Positions 51,708 to 59,812 of a DNA stretch of 64,000 nucleotides are shown here, piece after piece (position 1 is the stretch's first letter; each line of letters starts with the position of its first letter). Position numbers and translations under genes: made by a program. Source of the DNA: Streptomyces zhihengii (GTDB lineage: Bacteria; Actinomycetota; Actinomycetes; Streptomycetales; Streptomycetaceae); contig NZ_JAFEJA010000002.1 in the NCBI RefSeq assembly GCF_016919245.1, positions 1,676,501 through 1,740,500 of the forward strand. The letters are read 5' to 3'. The notes beneath the pieces are model-generated. The model ran no database searches. It was not told where the DNA came from and saw only the letters and a program-made list of their open reading frames with translations.

Positions 51708-52313
51708 TCACGCAGGTGCGCCGAGCGGCGGGTGGTCGAGCACGCGGGGCTTGTATTCGACGAGCTGGGTGCGGCCGTCGAAGGTGCGGTGCTCGATCAT
51801 CTCCAGGGCGACGTCCGGATAGCCGTCGTAGATGCGTTCTGCACCGGTGGCCCCGGTGATCACCGGGAACATCACGACCCGGAAGCGGTCGACGAGTCCG
51901 GCTCGCAGCAGGGACCGGCCCAGGCTGAGGCTGCCGATCGTGCTGAGGAGCCCCGAGCCACTCGCCTTCATGGCGCGGACGGCCTCGACGGCGTCGTCGC
52001 GGACGAGCGTGGTGTTGGCCCAGGTCAACGGCTCCTCGAGAGAGGAGGAGAACACGACCTTGGAAGCCCTCGTGAGCTCGTCGACGGACGCCTCCTCTTC
52101 GGGCCTGAACTCGTCCTGGCCGGTCGGGACCTCGCCTGCGGCGAAGCCCGACATCAGGCGGTAGGTGTTCGCTCCCATCAGGTAGGTGACCTCGGGCTGC
52201 TCGCCGAGCCACGCGAGGTACTCCGGGCCCTCCAGGCCCCAGAACCCGGGCCATCCTTCTCCTGACGCGTAGCCGTCGAGGGAGGTGATGAAGTCGACGA
52301 GAAGCTCTGACAT
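51708..52313 (-). CDS. Dihydrofolate-reductase-fold protein, second copy
   Basis: A 201-residue RibD C-terminal/DHFR-type protein (LLVDFITSLDGYASG, YLMGANTYRLMSGF, LSTIGSLSLGRSLLRAGLVD, FRVVMFPVITGATG). It belongs to the same superfamily as the protein at 44820-45449 but is clearly a different subgroup with a Trp-rich first loop. An AAAGGA lies upstream of the ATG. Confidence 0.88.
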   Translation of the reverse strand: MSELLVDFITSLDGYASGEGWPGFWGLEGPEYLAWLGEQPEVTYLMGANTYRLMSGFAAGEVPTGQDEFRPEEEASVDELTRASKVVFSSSLEEPLTWANTTLVRDDAVEAVRAMKASGSGLLSTIGSLSLGRSLLRAGLVDRFRVVMFPVITGATGAERIYDGYPDVALEMIEHRTFDGRTQLVEYKPRVLDHPPLGAPA

Positions 52314-52672
52314 GGCGGTGTCCTTTCCTTGGTGTCACAAGCTTGGACCGGCCGGGAGCCGCGAACTCATCGGCCGCGGTGGAGAAGGTGAATCGGCTCG
52401 GGCCGACCGCAACGCTCAGCCGGTCGGGGGAGCCGCTCGGGAGCGATCCGCGAGCTTCCCGTCCCCTACACGGCCGCGCACAAGCAGTTGGTCCCCACCG
52501 AGCCCACAGTGCCCGCCCCGCGCTCGGGGGCCGGGGCCGGCGAGCAGCGCCGGCACCGGCGGCCCCGGCGGCCCCGGAGCGGCCCGTCCCGCCGTCCCCG
52601 CGGTGGCCGCACCCGCTGTGGCGGGGGACCAGGAGGCGAACGGGCTCGGCCCCGGAGCCGCGCGCGGGTGTG
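52314..52672. other. 359-bp gap of simple GC-rich sequence
   Basis: The stretch 52510-52670 is built of short GGCC/CCGG-rich runs. I see no convincing gene or hairpin of terminator quality. The promoter of the upstream DHFR-like gene should be at its left end. Confidence 0.4.
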
Positions 52673-52987
52673 TCAGATCTGGACGACGGCCTCGGCGCGC
52701 ATCCAGCCGCGGCCGTCGGCTGCCGCGTCGGTGGCGACCAGGACGTAGCCGTACTCGTTGTAGCTGGCGCCCTCGCAGGTCGAGGCGCCGACGATGTCAC
52801 CGGCGTGCTTGGTCTTGACGACCACGCTGTTCGGGTTCGGGTTCTCGTACACACCGGCGGTCGGCCACAGGACCTTGTACTGGCATCCGGACGCGGCGTA
52901 CGCGCTGGCCGCGGGGCCGACGACGAGCACACCGGCGCAGCTGAGCGCGGCGGCCAGGACGACGGTGGTGAGACGGTTCATGCGCAT
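52673..52987 (-). CDS. Small secreted protein with SH3-like core
   Basis: A 104-residue exported protein. The signal peptide (NRLTTVVLAAALSCAGVLVV) ends near AASAYA. The mature 70 residues include GCQYKVLWPTAGVYENPNPN, KTKHAGDIVGAS and YGYVLVATDA, an order of strands like bacterial SH3 domains, and two Cys that may form one disulfide. Such small proteins bind cell wall or other exported proteins. ATG 52981 is an alternative start. Confidence 0.78.
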   Translation of the reverse strand: MRMNRLTTVVLAAALSCAGVLVVGPAASAYAASGCQYKVLWPTAGVYENPNPNSVVVKTKHAGDIVGASTCEGASYNEYGYVLVATDAAADGRGWMRAEAVVQI

Positions 52988-53373
52988 GAGTGGTGACGCC
53001 CTTCAGGATCCGACGATCTGTCAGCGCACACAATTGCAGTACCGTCGCCGGATTGTCGCCCGCCCGCACACGTCTTCACCGGCTTGCCACCGGGACAGTG
53101 ACCCCACATCCTCGGCGTTGTCCCCGAAGTGTGCAGGGCTCTGCGGGTACTTCATCGATGACCTCGACCGTGAGGGCGGCAGATGCCGTTCCTGGCTCCG
53201 GCTGCACTCGTTCTTCTCGGTACGGGGCTTGCCGGGACAGGCTCAGGCCACCGCAGCTGGGGCGGCGCCGGAGGCCTGTGCTGCAGAGCGCGGATTCTGC
53301 TCCCGGCGTTGCCGCGCCGTCGCTGTCCGAGCCGGGGAACGGCTGTCCCGCTGCCGGCATGGCGTATCGAAGG
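52988..53373. other. 386-bp gap without a confident gene
   Basis: Open frames on both strands look like antisense noise. GC content is slightly lower than average around 52990-53090, probably the promoter of the secreted-protein gene. No repeat or RNA gene is evident. Confidence 0.4.
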
Positions 53374-53574
53374 TCAGCCTTGCGGGTCCTGCGGTTTGAC
53401 CTCGACTTCGCGCAGTTTCCGGTCAGTGAGCTCGACGCGCGCTTCGGTGCGATGACCGCGAGCGATGTAGTCACGCACGACCACCTCGATGGCGTCCTGC
53501 GGCGACGCGACGCCGGCCAGGACCATCACCTCCACCACCAACTCGGCATCGAGACTGATATTGACCTTGGCCAC
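53374..53574 (-). CDS. Ribbon-helix-helix / VapB-type antitoxin-like protein, orphan
   Basis: A 66-residue protein. The N terminus AKVNISLDAELVVEVMVLAG is a typical RHH strand-helix of VapB-like antitoxins. DAIEVVVRDYIARGHRTEAR follows as the second helix, and a toxin-binding-like tail LTDRKLREVEVK closes it. GTG 53574 is preceded by GAGGAGAG. No PIN-domain or other toxin gene lies on either side, so it is an orphan or acts in trans. Confidence 0.75.
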   Translation of the reverse strand: MAKVNISLDAELVVEVMVLAGVASPQDAIEVVVRDYIARGHRTEARVELTDRKLREVEVKPQDPQG

Positions 53575-53967
53575 GGCCCTCTCCTCGTCGGCCCCACTCC
53601 GCAACGAATCGCTCCAGAACCTACCTCCATCAGCAACGCCTGCGCACGGTGATCCGCGCTTCGACCTCCTCGCGGCCCTCGATGTCAGGGGGCCACGTCG
53701 TGCCGGCGGTGTGGGTACGGAGCCGGCCACCTGCGTATGCGTCAGGTCCCGCAGCCTTCCGCGACCGGTGGTCGCGGTCTTCCTGCCCGACACCGGGGGG
53801 CGAGGGCGAGGTGATGCCCTTGGTGAACGGGCCTGGCCTTCACCGGCTCTGACAGCCACTGCGGCTGCTGCCTTCTGCCGCGGCGGCGACCTCGACCGGA
53901 CCCGGGTGCCGTGATCCGCCCAATGCCGTGCGGTCCGGTCAGGGCTGCCGCGGCGCACGGCCTATCA
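53575..53967. other. Gene-free stretch before the TetR operator
   Basis: About 390 bp between the divergent antitoxin-like gene and the TetR operator. I see no coding sequence that looks like protein, and no repeat or hairpin of note. Confidence 0.4.
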
Positions 53968-53991
53968 ACTTTACCTTCCGGTTGGTAAAGT
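53968..53991. promoter_or_regulatory. TetR-type operator upstream of the SMR operon
   Basis: An inverted repeat with 8-bp perfect arms ACTTTACC and GGTAAAGT is separated by 8 bp (TTCCGGTT) that is itself centred on CCGG. It ends 6 bp before the ATG of the TetR-type gene and is the most A/T-rich spot in the area, so it probably overlaps the promoter and mediates autorepression. Confidence 0.8.
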
Positions 53992-53997
53992 AGAGTC

Positions 53998-54546
53998 ATG
54001 GCAAGAAACGTGAAGCGCCTGATCCTGGACGGCGCGCTGGAGCTTCTCCGCATCGAGGGCGGCGGGTCGATCACCCTGGACGCGGCGGCCAAGCAGGCCG
54101 GGCTCACCAAGCCCGGGCTGATGTACCACTTTCCGACCAAGGAAGCCCTGATGCTCGCCGTGGTCGACCATGTCGCGGACCGATGGGTGCAGCTGCTGCG
54201 CGACCGGCTGAGCAGGCCGCTGGAGACCGCGTCACCGCACCAGCGCATCCGCGCCTACGTCGAGGTCGCACTCGATGCCCCGTTCGACCGGGCGGACTTC
54301 GCGATCTGCGCCGACGCCCACTACCGCACCGCGCTGACCGACACCTGGGTGCGCCGCATCGAGCCCTGGATCACCCTGCCCGACACCCTGCCGGACACGG
54401 AGCGAGCCCGGCTCACCGCCGCCCGGCTCCTCGCCGACGGCTACTGCACGGCCGCCGCCACCAGCGTCTTCCCCGTGCCCGACCGCGACCGCCTCCAACT
54501 CCTGGCCGTGACCGAAGACCTCCTGAAAGACGAGACTTCCCGATGA
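53998..54546 (+). CDS. TetR/AcrR-family repressor of the SMR exporter pair
   Basis: A 182-residue regulator. The DNA-binding domain reads LILDGALELLRIEGGGSITL, then AAAKQAGLTKPGLMYHFPTKEALM. The helical C-terminal half should bind the inducer, perhaps a cationic drug exported by the two SMR proteins. Its stop overlaps the first SMR start (ATGA), and an operator lies directly upstream. Confidence 0.93.
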   Translation: MARNVKRLILDGALELLRIEGGGSITLDAAAKQAGLTKPGLMYHFPTKEALMLAVVDHVADRWVQLLRDRLSRPLETASPHQRIRAYVEVALDAPFDRADFAICADAHYRTALTDTWVRRIEPWITLPDTLPDTERARLTAARLLADGYCTAAATSVFPVPDRDRLQLLAVTEDLLKDETSR

Positions 54547-54905
54547 AGAAGTGGCTGCTCCTCGTGGCGGCGATCCTGCTCGAAGTCACCGCCACCCTCT
54601 CGCTGCGCGGAGCGCTCGACCACCCGGCGCTCTACCTCGTCGTCGCAGCCGGCTACATCGGCGCCTTCACCGTGCTGTCCCTGGTGCTGCGCGCGGGCCT
54701 GCCCCTCGGCGTCGCCTACGGCATCTGGGGCGCCTCCGGTGTCGCGCTCACCGCCGTCCTCGCCACCTTCATCTTCGGCGACCCGCTCACCGCGCTCATG
54801 GGCGTCGGCATCGCGCTGGTCATCGCCGGAGTGCTGTGCGTCGAACTCGGCACGCAGGCCGCGCACGCCCGTCAGAACCAGGACACGCAAGGAGCGGCCT
54901 CGTGA
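54543..54905 (+). CDS. SMR-family multidrug exporter subunit A
   Basis: A 120-residue four-helix protein. The essential membrane glutamate is in LLEVTATLSLRGALD of helix 1, and GVAYGIWGASGVALTAVLA is the family signature in helix 3. A C-terminal cytosolic tail of about 15 residues is longer than in EmrE. It overlaps the second SMR gene by 4 bp, so a heterodimer of the EbrAB type is likely. Confidence 0.92.
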   Translation: MKKWLLLVAAILLEVTATLSLRGALDHPALYLVVAAGYIGAFTVLSLVLRAGLPLGVAYGIWGASGVALTAVLATFIFGDPLTALMGVGIALVIAGVLCVELGTQAAHARQNQDTQGAAS

Positions 54906-55225
54906 CCTGGATTCTCCTCATCGGCGCCATCCTGACCGAGGTCGCCGCCACCCTGTGCCTGCGGATGGCCTCCCACGGCGGCGGCACCAAGTGGCTCGCC
55001 GGCACCGTTGCCGGATACCTGGCCGCGTTCGGCTGCCTCACCCTGGCCCTCGACGGCGGCCTGGCCCTCGGCGTCGCCTACGGAATCTGGGCCGCCAGCG
55101 GCGTCGCCCTGACCGCTGTCGCCTCCCGCATCCTGTTCCACGAACCCCTGACCAAGGTCATGGGCGCAGGCATCGGTCTCATCGCCGTCGGAGTCCTCTG
55201 CATCGAACTCGGCGCCACCCACTGA
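54902..55225 (+). CDS. SMR-family multidrug exporter subunit B
   Basis: A 107-residue four-helix protein with Glu in ILTEVAATLCLRMAS and the signature GVAYGIWAASGVALTAVAS. The start is GTG 54902, overlapping the previous stop. The last codons are ...CAC TGA. The ISL2-type element begins inside this stop codon, and its 3-bp target duplication restores the same stop on the far side, so the protein is unchanged by the insertion. Confidence 0.92.
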   Translation: MTWILLIGAILTEVAATLCLRMASHGGGTKWLAGTVAGYLAAFGCLTLALDGGLALGVAYGIWAASGVALTAVASRILFHEPLTKVMGAGIGLIAVGVLCIELGATH

Positions 55226-55256
55226 GGTTTTCTCAGCGACCTTCTGATGGGATCTC

Positions 55257-55802
55257 TCAGCCGACGATGCGAGCCGTGGCGAGGTCGGCGAGGATCTGCT
55301 CCACGGTTTGGTGGGGTGTCTGGTTCGACGTGTCCAGCCAGAGTCCGCGGAGCGGGGTGTCCCGGCGTAGTGCGTCGTCCAAAATGTCGACCGTCCAGGG
55401 GCCGCCGTAGCCGTTCTTGTGGCGGCCGGCCTCACGCGCTGCGACTGCTTCGGGGCGGGGGGCAAGGACGACCAGATACAGGGGCCTCGCCTTCACGGCG
55501 TCAAGGTAGGCATCCAGGTGCTCGCCGAGAACGACGTCTTGGACGACGACGGTCCATCCCGCCTGCGCGTACAGGTCTGCGACCGCGGCGGATGCCTGGT
55601 AGCGCAGTCGCAGCTGAGCCCTTCCCTCGGCGGTCGGCTGGGGCGTGAACTCCTCGCGACCGGACACAATCATCCGCCGGAAGCTGTCGCCGCGCAGGTG
55701 CACGGAGCGTGGGAGCCGCTCGGCCAGCAACTGGGCGACGGTGGACTTCCCTGAGGCCATGACTCCAGTAACGAGCACGACTGCGGAACTGAGCTCCTGC
55801 AC
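55257..55802 (-). CDS. P-loop kinase/phosphotransferase-like protein, passenger in an IS
   Basis: A 181-residue AAA_33-type protein. Walker A is GVMASGKSTVAQLL. HLRGDSFRRMIVSGREEF resembles the substrate loop of chloramphenicol-phosphotransferase- or gluconate-kinase-like enzymes, VVVQDVVLGEHLDAYLDAV is the Walker B region, and an Arg-rich lid (REAGRHKNGYGG) follows. It may phosphorylate an antibiotic or small alcohol. It lies within the inverted repeats of the mobile element and in opposite orientation to its transposase. Confidence 0.8.
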   Translation of the reverse strand: MQELSSAVVLVTGVMASGKSTVAQLLAERLPRSVHLRGDSFRRMIVSGREEFTPQPTAEGRAQLRLRYQASAAVADLYAQAGWTVVVQDVVLGEHLDAYLDAVKARPLYLVVLAPRPEAVAAREAGRHKNGYGGPWTVDILDDALRRDTPLRGLWLDTSNQTPHQTVEQILADLATARIVG

Positions 55803-55903
55803 TGTTGGCCCCCGTCGTGGTGCACCTGAGTCGGAACTGCCGTGAAATCCCTGGTAGGACAGGTCTCACCACAAGATCATGTTCGTAACCAAGAGGCTTC
55901 ACG

Positions 55904-56713
55904 TTGGTCACCTATGTTGCCACGCTCGATGTCCCCCGCCAGGTCGTGGACTACCTCGCCCGCCTACTGGCCGCGCACCGCCGCCTAATCGGCACTCCGC
56001 GCGGCTCGCGGGCGCTCGGGCCGTTCCGGCAGGCCGTGCTGGTGTTGCGCTGGTTCCGGGAGCGTGGCTGCGTGCACTGCCTGGCGCGAGACGCCGGGAT
56101 CTCGCAGGCCACTGGCTACCGCTACCTGCACGAGGGCATCGACGTCCTTGCCGACCAGGCCCCCGACCTGCACGACGTCCTGACACGCTGCCAGGAGGAA
56201 GGAATGACGCACGTGATCCTGGATGGCACCCTGATCGAGTCGGACCGCGTCTCCGGGGAGCGCGAGAACGGCAACGACCTGTGGTTCAGCCAGAAGCACA
56301 AGGCGTTCGGCGCCAACGTGCAGTTTCTGTCCGCCCCGGACGGCACTCCGCTGTGGGTATCCGAGGTTGAGCCCGGATCGACGCCTGACATCACTGCGGC
56401 CCGGATCCACGTCCTGCCCGCGCTCTACAAGGCGGCTGCCCAGGGCCTGCCGACCCTGGCAGATAAGGGCTACATCGGGGCGGGCATCGGCATTCGTGTC
56501 CCGGTCCGCCGCCCGACAGGCCGCTCCGAGCAAGCCCTCCACATCGACATCCGGATGACGAACGCCCTGATCAGGTACGTCCGAGCCCTGGGGGAACGTG
56601 CCGCCGCCGAGCTCAAGGAACGCTGGCGCGCGCTCAAGCGCATCACACTCAGCCCCTGCCGCATCGGCGACATCACCCGCTCCGCACTCGTCCTCAACCA
56701 GCGCTGGAAGTGA
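55904..56713 (+). CDS. IS5-family DDE transposase (HARBI1-like, ISL2 group)
   Basis: A 269-residue transposase. The helix-turn-helix CLARDAGISQATGYRYLHEG is followed by the DDE_Tnp_4-type core with VILDGTLIESDRV (first Asp), PGSTPDITAARI (second Asp region) and a C-terminal ELKERWRALKRITLSP. TTG 55904 is the best start in frame. It ends 8 bp before the right inverted repeat. Confidence 0.88.
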   Translation: MVTYVATLDVPRQVVDYLARLLAAHRRLIGTPRGSRALGPFRQAVLVLRWFRERGCVHCLARDAGISQATGYRYLHEGIDVLADQAPDLHDVLTRCQEEGMTHVILDGTLIESDRVSGERENGNDLWFSQKHKAFGANVQFLSAPDGTPLWVSEVEPGSTPDITAARIHVLPALYKAAAQGLPTLADKGYIGAGIGIRVPVRRPTGRSEQALHIDIRMTNALIRYVRALGERAAAELKERWRALKRITLSPCRIGDITRSALVLNQRWK

Positions 56714-56982
56714 TCTTCATAGAGAAAACCTCACTGACCCGGCATTCCCCGTCAGGGCATGAACCCTCCGGGCGTTCCAGCTCGGTGTGTTGTTATAAAT
56801 GATCCACCCCTTCGCCGGTGTAGGTGATTCAGCCACTCCAGGGGTGTTGCAGGGGGCGGCAGTACCCCTGGCTGGACAGGACTGCCAGGTCGAGCCACGG
56901 AGGGCCGCTTCATTTTCGCAGGATGTGAGGGTTCCCGAGGGGCGACCACGGCCACGCTCCAGGAGTTGGTCTGGGGCGGTAT

Positions 56983-57342
56983 ATGCGACGCTTTGGAGTG
57001 GTGCTGGTGAGCGAAAATCAGGGGTACCTAGAGGAACTGAACTATCTGGTGGACTACGCCAGGATGAGTCCGGTCTATTTCTTCCTGGTACGCGATTCCG
57101 CGGAATGCCTCGCTGGTGACTCGGCAAAAGAGTCCGAGATTCGTCAAGAAACCCTGCGATTGATCTCCGGAATGCTGGATCAAGGGATTCAGGTCGGGGA
57201 CATGGGCAGCGCGGAAGGCGAAGATCTTCTTCCGTGGGGAATTTCCAAGGAGGAGACACTTCGGCGAGTGGCGGACGAGATGCGACGCCTAGAAGATCCA
57301 CAGCGTTTCATCGGTATCTGCTGGTTCGGTACAGCTGACTAA
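56983..57342 (+). CDS. Hypothetical protein next to an IS1380 insertion
   Basis: A 119-residue acidic protein (LVSENQGYLEELNYLVDY, VYFFLVRDSAECLAGDS, KEETLRRVADEMRRLEDP). Base composition (56740-57340) is clearly less GC-rich than average, suggesting transfer. An IS1380-family copy begins directly after its TAA stop; the TAA belongs to the CTAA target duplication, so the protein is intact. I do not recognise a family. GTG starts at 56998 or 57007 are also possible. Confidence 0.65.
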   Translation: MRRFGVVLVSENQGYLEELNYLVDYARMSPVYFFLVRDSAECLAGDSAKESEIRQETLRLISGMLDQGIQVGDMGSAEGEDLLPWGISKEETLRRVADEMRRLEDPQRFIGICWFGTAD

Positions 57343-59001
57343 CCTCGATCTTTCGTGACGGTCCGTGGGTTTCTTCGGCGGGCCGTTTCGGTTGTTCGGG
57401 CTGGTGGTGGTCAGGCTGATGGCCCGGCTGTCGCGTCGGGTGGGCGCCGGGTTCCACGGCTCCGGCGGGGGTGGTGCTGCTCGCAGGGACGGGAACACGC
57501 TGGTCAGCCGGGGTTCGGGAGGGCTTCGAGTCGTGCCAGGGCGTCGGTGATCATGTGGGTCCAGGGCCAGTGGCGGGCGAACCGCAGGTGCCGGCGGCGG
57601 GCGGTGGTGACCAGCTGGGCGGCGGCGGAGAAGAGGCGGAGCCTCAGGCGGCGGGGTTCCCACCTGCGGGTTTCGCCGGTCAGGGCGAGCATGGGCATCC
57701 AGGCGAGGAGGTCGAGGGCGATCTGGACGATCTCCAGCCAGATCTGGTTCTGCTTGGTGTCGTGCAGGGGCAGGTTGCGCAGGCCGGTGGCGCGAGCGGC
57801 ACGGATGCGGTCCTCCGCCCGGGCTCGCCGGCGGTGCCGCAGTTCGAGTGCGGCGATCGGGATGCCGGTGGTGTTGGTGGCGAACGCGGTGAGCCGCAGG
57901 CCGTCGGCGTCGGTGATCCGCAACTGGGCGCCGGGGTGAGGCCGTTCCTTCCGCACGATCAGCCGCATTCCCTTCGGCCAGCCCTTCAGGCAGTCGCCGG
58001 ACAGTTCGGCGACCCAGGCCCCGTCCCGGATCTCGCCGCCGGGCTCGGTCGCCGCCGTCCAGGCCGAGGCGGGGGCCTTGAGGACGGCCTGGTGAATCTG
58101 CTCGGTGATGGTCATGCCGACCGAGTACGACAGCCACCGGCCGCGTTGGGCGAGCCAGGCGACGAACTCGTGGGTGCCGCCTCCTGAGTCGGTACGGATC
58201 AGCGTCCGGCGTCCGCGCCGGTACTTCTTCGGCAGCTGGGCCAGGGCGAGTTGGGTGGTGGTGATGTGGTCGGCGGCGGTGTTGCTGCCTGCGTTGCCGG
58301 GCCTGAGCAGGCCGGCCACCGGCTCCCCGCTGCCACTGCTTCCGTGGTCGACGAACCCCATCAGGGGGTGGTGTCCGAAGGTCTTCTTCCAGGTCGCGGT
58401 GGCGTCCTGCTTCTCGGAGTGGGCCAGAACGAGGACCCCGTCCAGGTCCACGATCACCTGCCCGCCCGCGTCAGGAGCCGCGGTTTTGGCCAGGCTCCAG
58501 ACGCGCTCGCGGGCTTCGGCCCGCGCGGCCCGTATCGCGGACAGGGCCTTCGGCCCGGCGGCGGCGAGGGTGTCGACGAGCCGGGAGACGGTCGGGTCGG
58601 ACGCCACCGGCCCGAACACGGCCGGCTCGGCCCGCAGCATCCCGACATCCGCGAGGCAGTCCCCGCCCAGGGCGACCGCGAGTGCCACGTCCAGCAGGAT
58701 CTTCCCTGGATCGTGCACTGCCCGTGAACGTCGCCACGGCGTCAGTGCCGTCGATATCGCCTGGTCCAGCCCGGCCTTGCGGGCGGTCTCGACCAGCAGC
58801 ACGGCCCCGGCCTGGGACACCACTCCGCGACCACCGCCCTCGATGCGGACGCGTGGATAGGACCCGATACGCTTCTTCACCTGGGAAGTGCCTCCGGCAT
58901 GGCAGGAACAAGGACCTCGACAATCCTCATTCTTGCTGGTCAGAGGCACTTCTCGTTTACCTGACCGCCCGTCGGACAGCCCGCTTCATGAAAGCGCGAG
59001 G
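57343..59001 (-). mobile_element. IS1380-family insertion sequence, copy 2
   Basis: This is identical in length (1659 bp), orientation and, as far as I can compare, sequence to 34049-35707. The flanking target duplication is CTAA (57339-57342 and 59002-59005). Different duplications at the two copies show two independent insertions rather than one composite transposon. Confidence 0.95.
57504..58880 (-). CDS. IS1380-family transposase (copy 2)
   Basis: The 458-residue protein is identical to the one at 34210-35586, with the same GTG start and upstream GGAGG. Identity of both copies implies recent transposition or gene conversion. As direct repeats 23.3 kb apart, the two copies could recombine and delete everything between. 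Confidence 0.93.
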   Translation of the reverse strand: MKKRIGSYPRVRIEGGGRGVVSQAGAVLLVETARKAGLDQAISTALTPWRRSRAVHDPGKILLDVALAVALGGDCLADVGMLRAEPAVFGPVASDPTVSRLVDTLAAAGPKALSAIRAARAEARERVWSLAKTAAPDAGGQVIVDLDGVLVLAHSEKQDATATWKKTFGHHPLMGFVDHGSSGSGEPVAGLLRPGNAGSNTAADHITTTQLALAQLPKKYRRGRRTLIRTDSGGGTHEFVAWLAQRGRWLSYSVGMTITEQIHQAVLKAPASAWTAATEPGGEIRDGAWVAELSGDCLKGWPKGMRLIVRKERPHPGAQLRITDADGLRLTAFATNTTGIPIAALELRHRRRARAEDRIRAARATGLRNLPLHDTKQNQIWLEIVQIALDLLAWMPMLALTGETRRWEPRRLRLRLFSAAAQLVTTARRRHLRFARHWPWTHMITDALARLEALPNPG

Positions 59002-59042
59002 CTAAAGGGCTTTCCCGATATCGCCGTGCAAGAAAGGTGCCA

Positions 59043-59255
59043 CTACGGTCGGCTCTTCACGCCGTGAGCGGGTAGTAGCCCGACCAACACGGCTACGGCC
59101 TCAACAGCGTTCGGCGTGACGAGTACGAGTACGGGGTCGGGCTTCCGGAAGAGAAGGCCACTCCAGACCCGGAAGAAGGGGCGGCCCTCCGGCCCATCGG
59201 TGTCGAAGGAGATGGACCCGGCCAGCTCGTGCACGTCGCTCGGTGCGCCGGACAT
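59043..59255 (-). CDS. Small hypothetical protein
   Basis: A 70-residue open frame beginning MSGAPSDVHELAGSISFDTD, with a hydrophobic stretch VLVLVTPNAVEAVAVLVGLL near the C terminus. Codon use is only moderately GC3-biased. It is divergent from the kinase-like gene at 59285 and lies just right of the second IS copy. It could be a truncated remnant. Confidence 0.45.
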   Translation of the reverse strand: MSGAPSDVHELAGSISFDTDGPEGRPFFRVWSGLLFRKPDPVLVLVTPNAVEAVAVLVGLLPAHGVKSRP

Positions 59256-59284
59256 CTGACGGGAACGCCGCTATCGTGCCGTGC

Positions 59285-59812
59285 GTGGTGGGTACCGAGG
59301 AGACGCGTCTGATCGTGGTCCGGGGGAACAGCGCCTTGGGCAAGTCGTCCGTCGCGGGTCGCCTGCGCGAGAGGTTCGGCCGCAACCTCGCGATCGTCGG
59401 GCAGGACAACCTGCGACGGACCGTGCTACGCGAACACGACCGGCCGGGCGCCGCGAACATCGGCCTGATCGACCTCACCGCGCGCTACGCCCTGGACAAC
59501 GGCTTCCACGTCGTCATCGAGGGCATCCTGTACGCCGATCACTACGGCAGCATGCTCCAGGACCTCGTGCGCACCCACCGCGGCGTCTCCCGCTGCTACT
59601 ACCTCGATGTGCCCTTCAGGGAGACGGTGCGCCGACACGCGACAAAGCCCGATGCCGAGTACCTCCAGCACGTCACCGAGGAGCACCTGCGCGACTGGTA
59701 CCGCGAGGGGGACCTGTTGCCCGACGCCCTCGAGACCGTCATCGGCACCACCAGCGCCCTGGACGATCCTTCGGGAGAGCGGCCTGGACCGGTGCTGCCG
59801 ACCGATCGCTGA
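59285..59812 (+). CDS. P-loop kinase-like protein (AAA_33 type)
   Basis: A 175-residue protein with Walker A GNSALGKSSVAGRL and AIVGQDNLRRTVLRE as substrate loop. HVVIEGILYADHYGSML marks the Walker B region, and a lid region HATKPDAEYLQHV follows. This is the pattern of small-molecule kinases related to zeta toxins and chloramphenicol phosphotransferase. GTG 59285 or 59288 begins the first strand; GTG 59243 would add 14 residues. It is the second such kinase within 4 kb but not a close copy of the IS passenger. Confidence 0.78.
   Translation: MVGTEETRLIVVRGNSALGKSSVAGRLRERFGRNLAIVGQDNLRRTVLREHDRPGAANIGLIDLTARYALDNGFHVVIEGILYADHYGSMLQDLVRTHRGVSRCYYLDVPFRETVRRHATKPDAEYLQHVTEEHLRDWYREGDLLPDALETVIGTTSALDDPSGERPGPVLPTDR

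Larger units (their letters stand above)
55224..56732 (+). mobile_element. IS5-family (ISL2-like) element carrying a passenger kinase gene
   Basis: Perfect 11-bp terminal inverted repeats GAGGTTTTCTC (55224-55234) and GAGAAAACCTC (56722-56732) are flanked by the 3-bp target duplication ACT (55221-55223 and 56733-56735), which fits the ANT pattern of the ISL2 group. At 1509 bp it is longer than the usual one-gene members because a P-loop kinase gene on the minus strand lies between the left end and the transposase. Confidence 0.8.

Noticed and set aside
34045..59005. A composite transposon bounded by the two IS1380 copies
   Set aside because: The outer flanks do not share one target duplication; each copy has its own (TTAG and CTAA), so they inserted separately.
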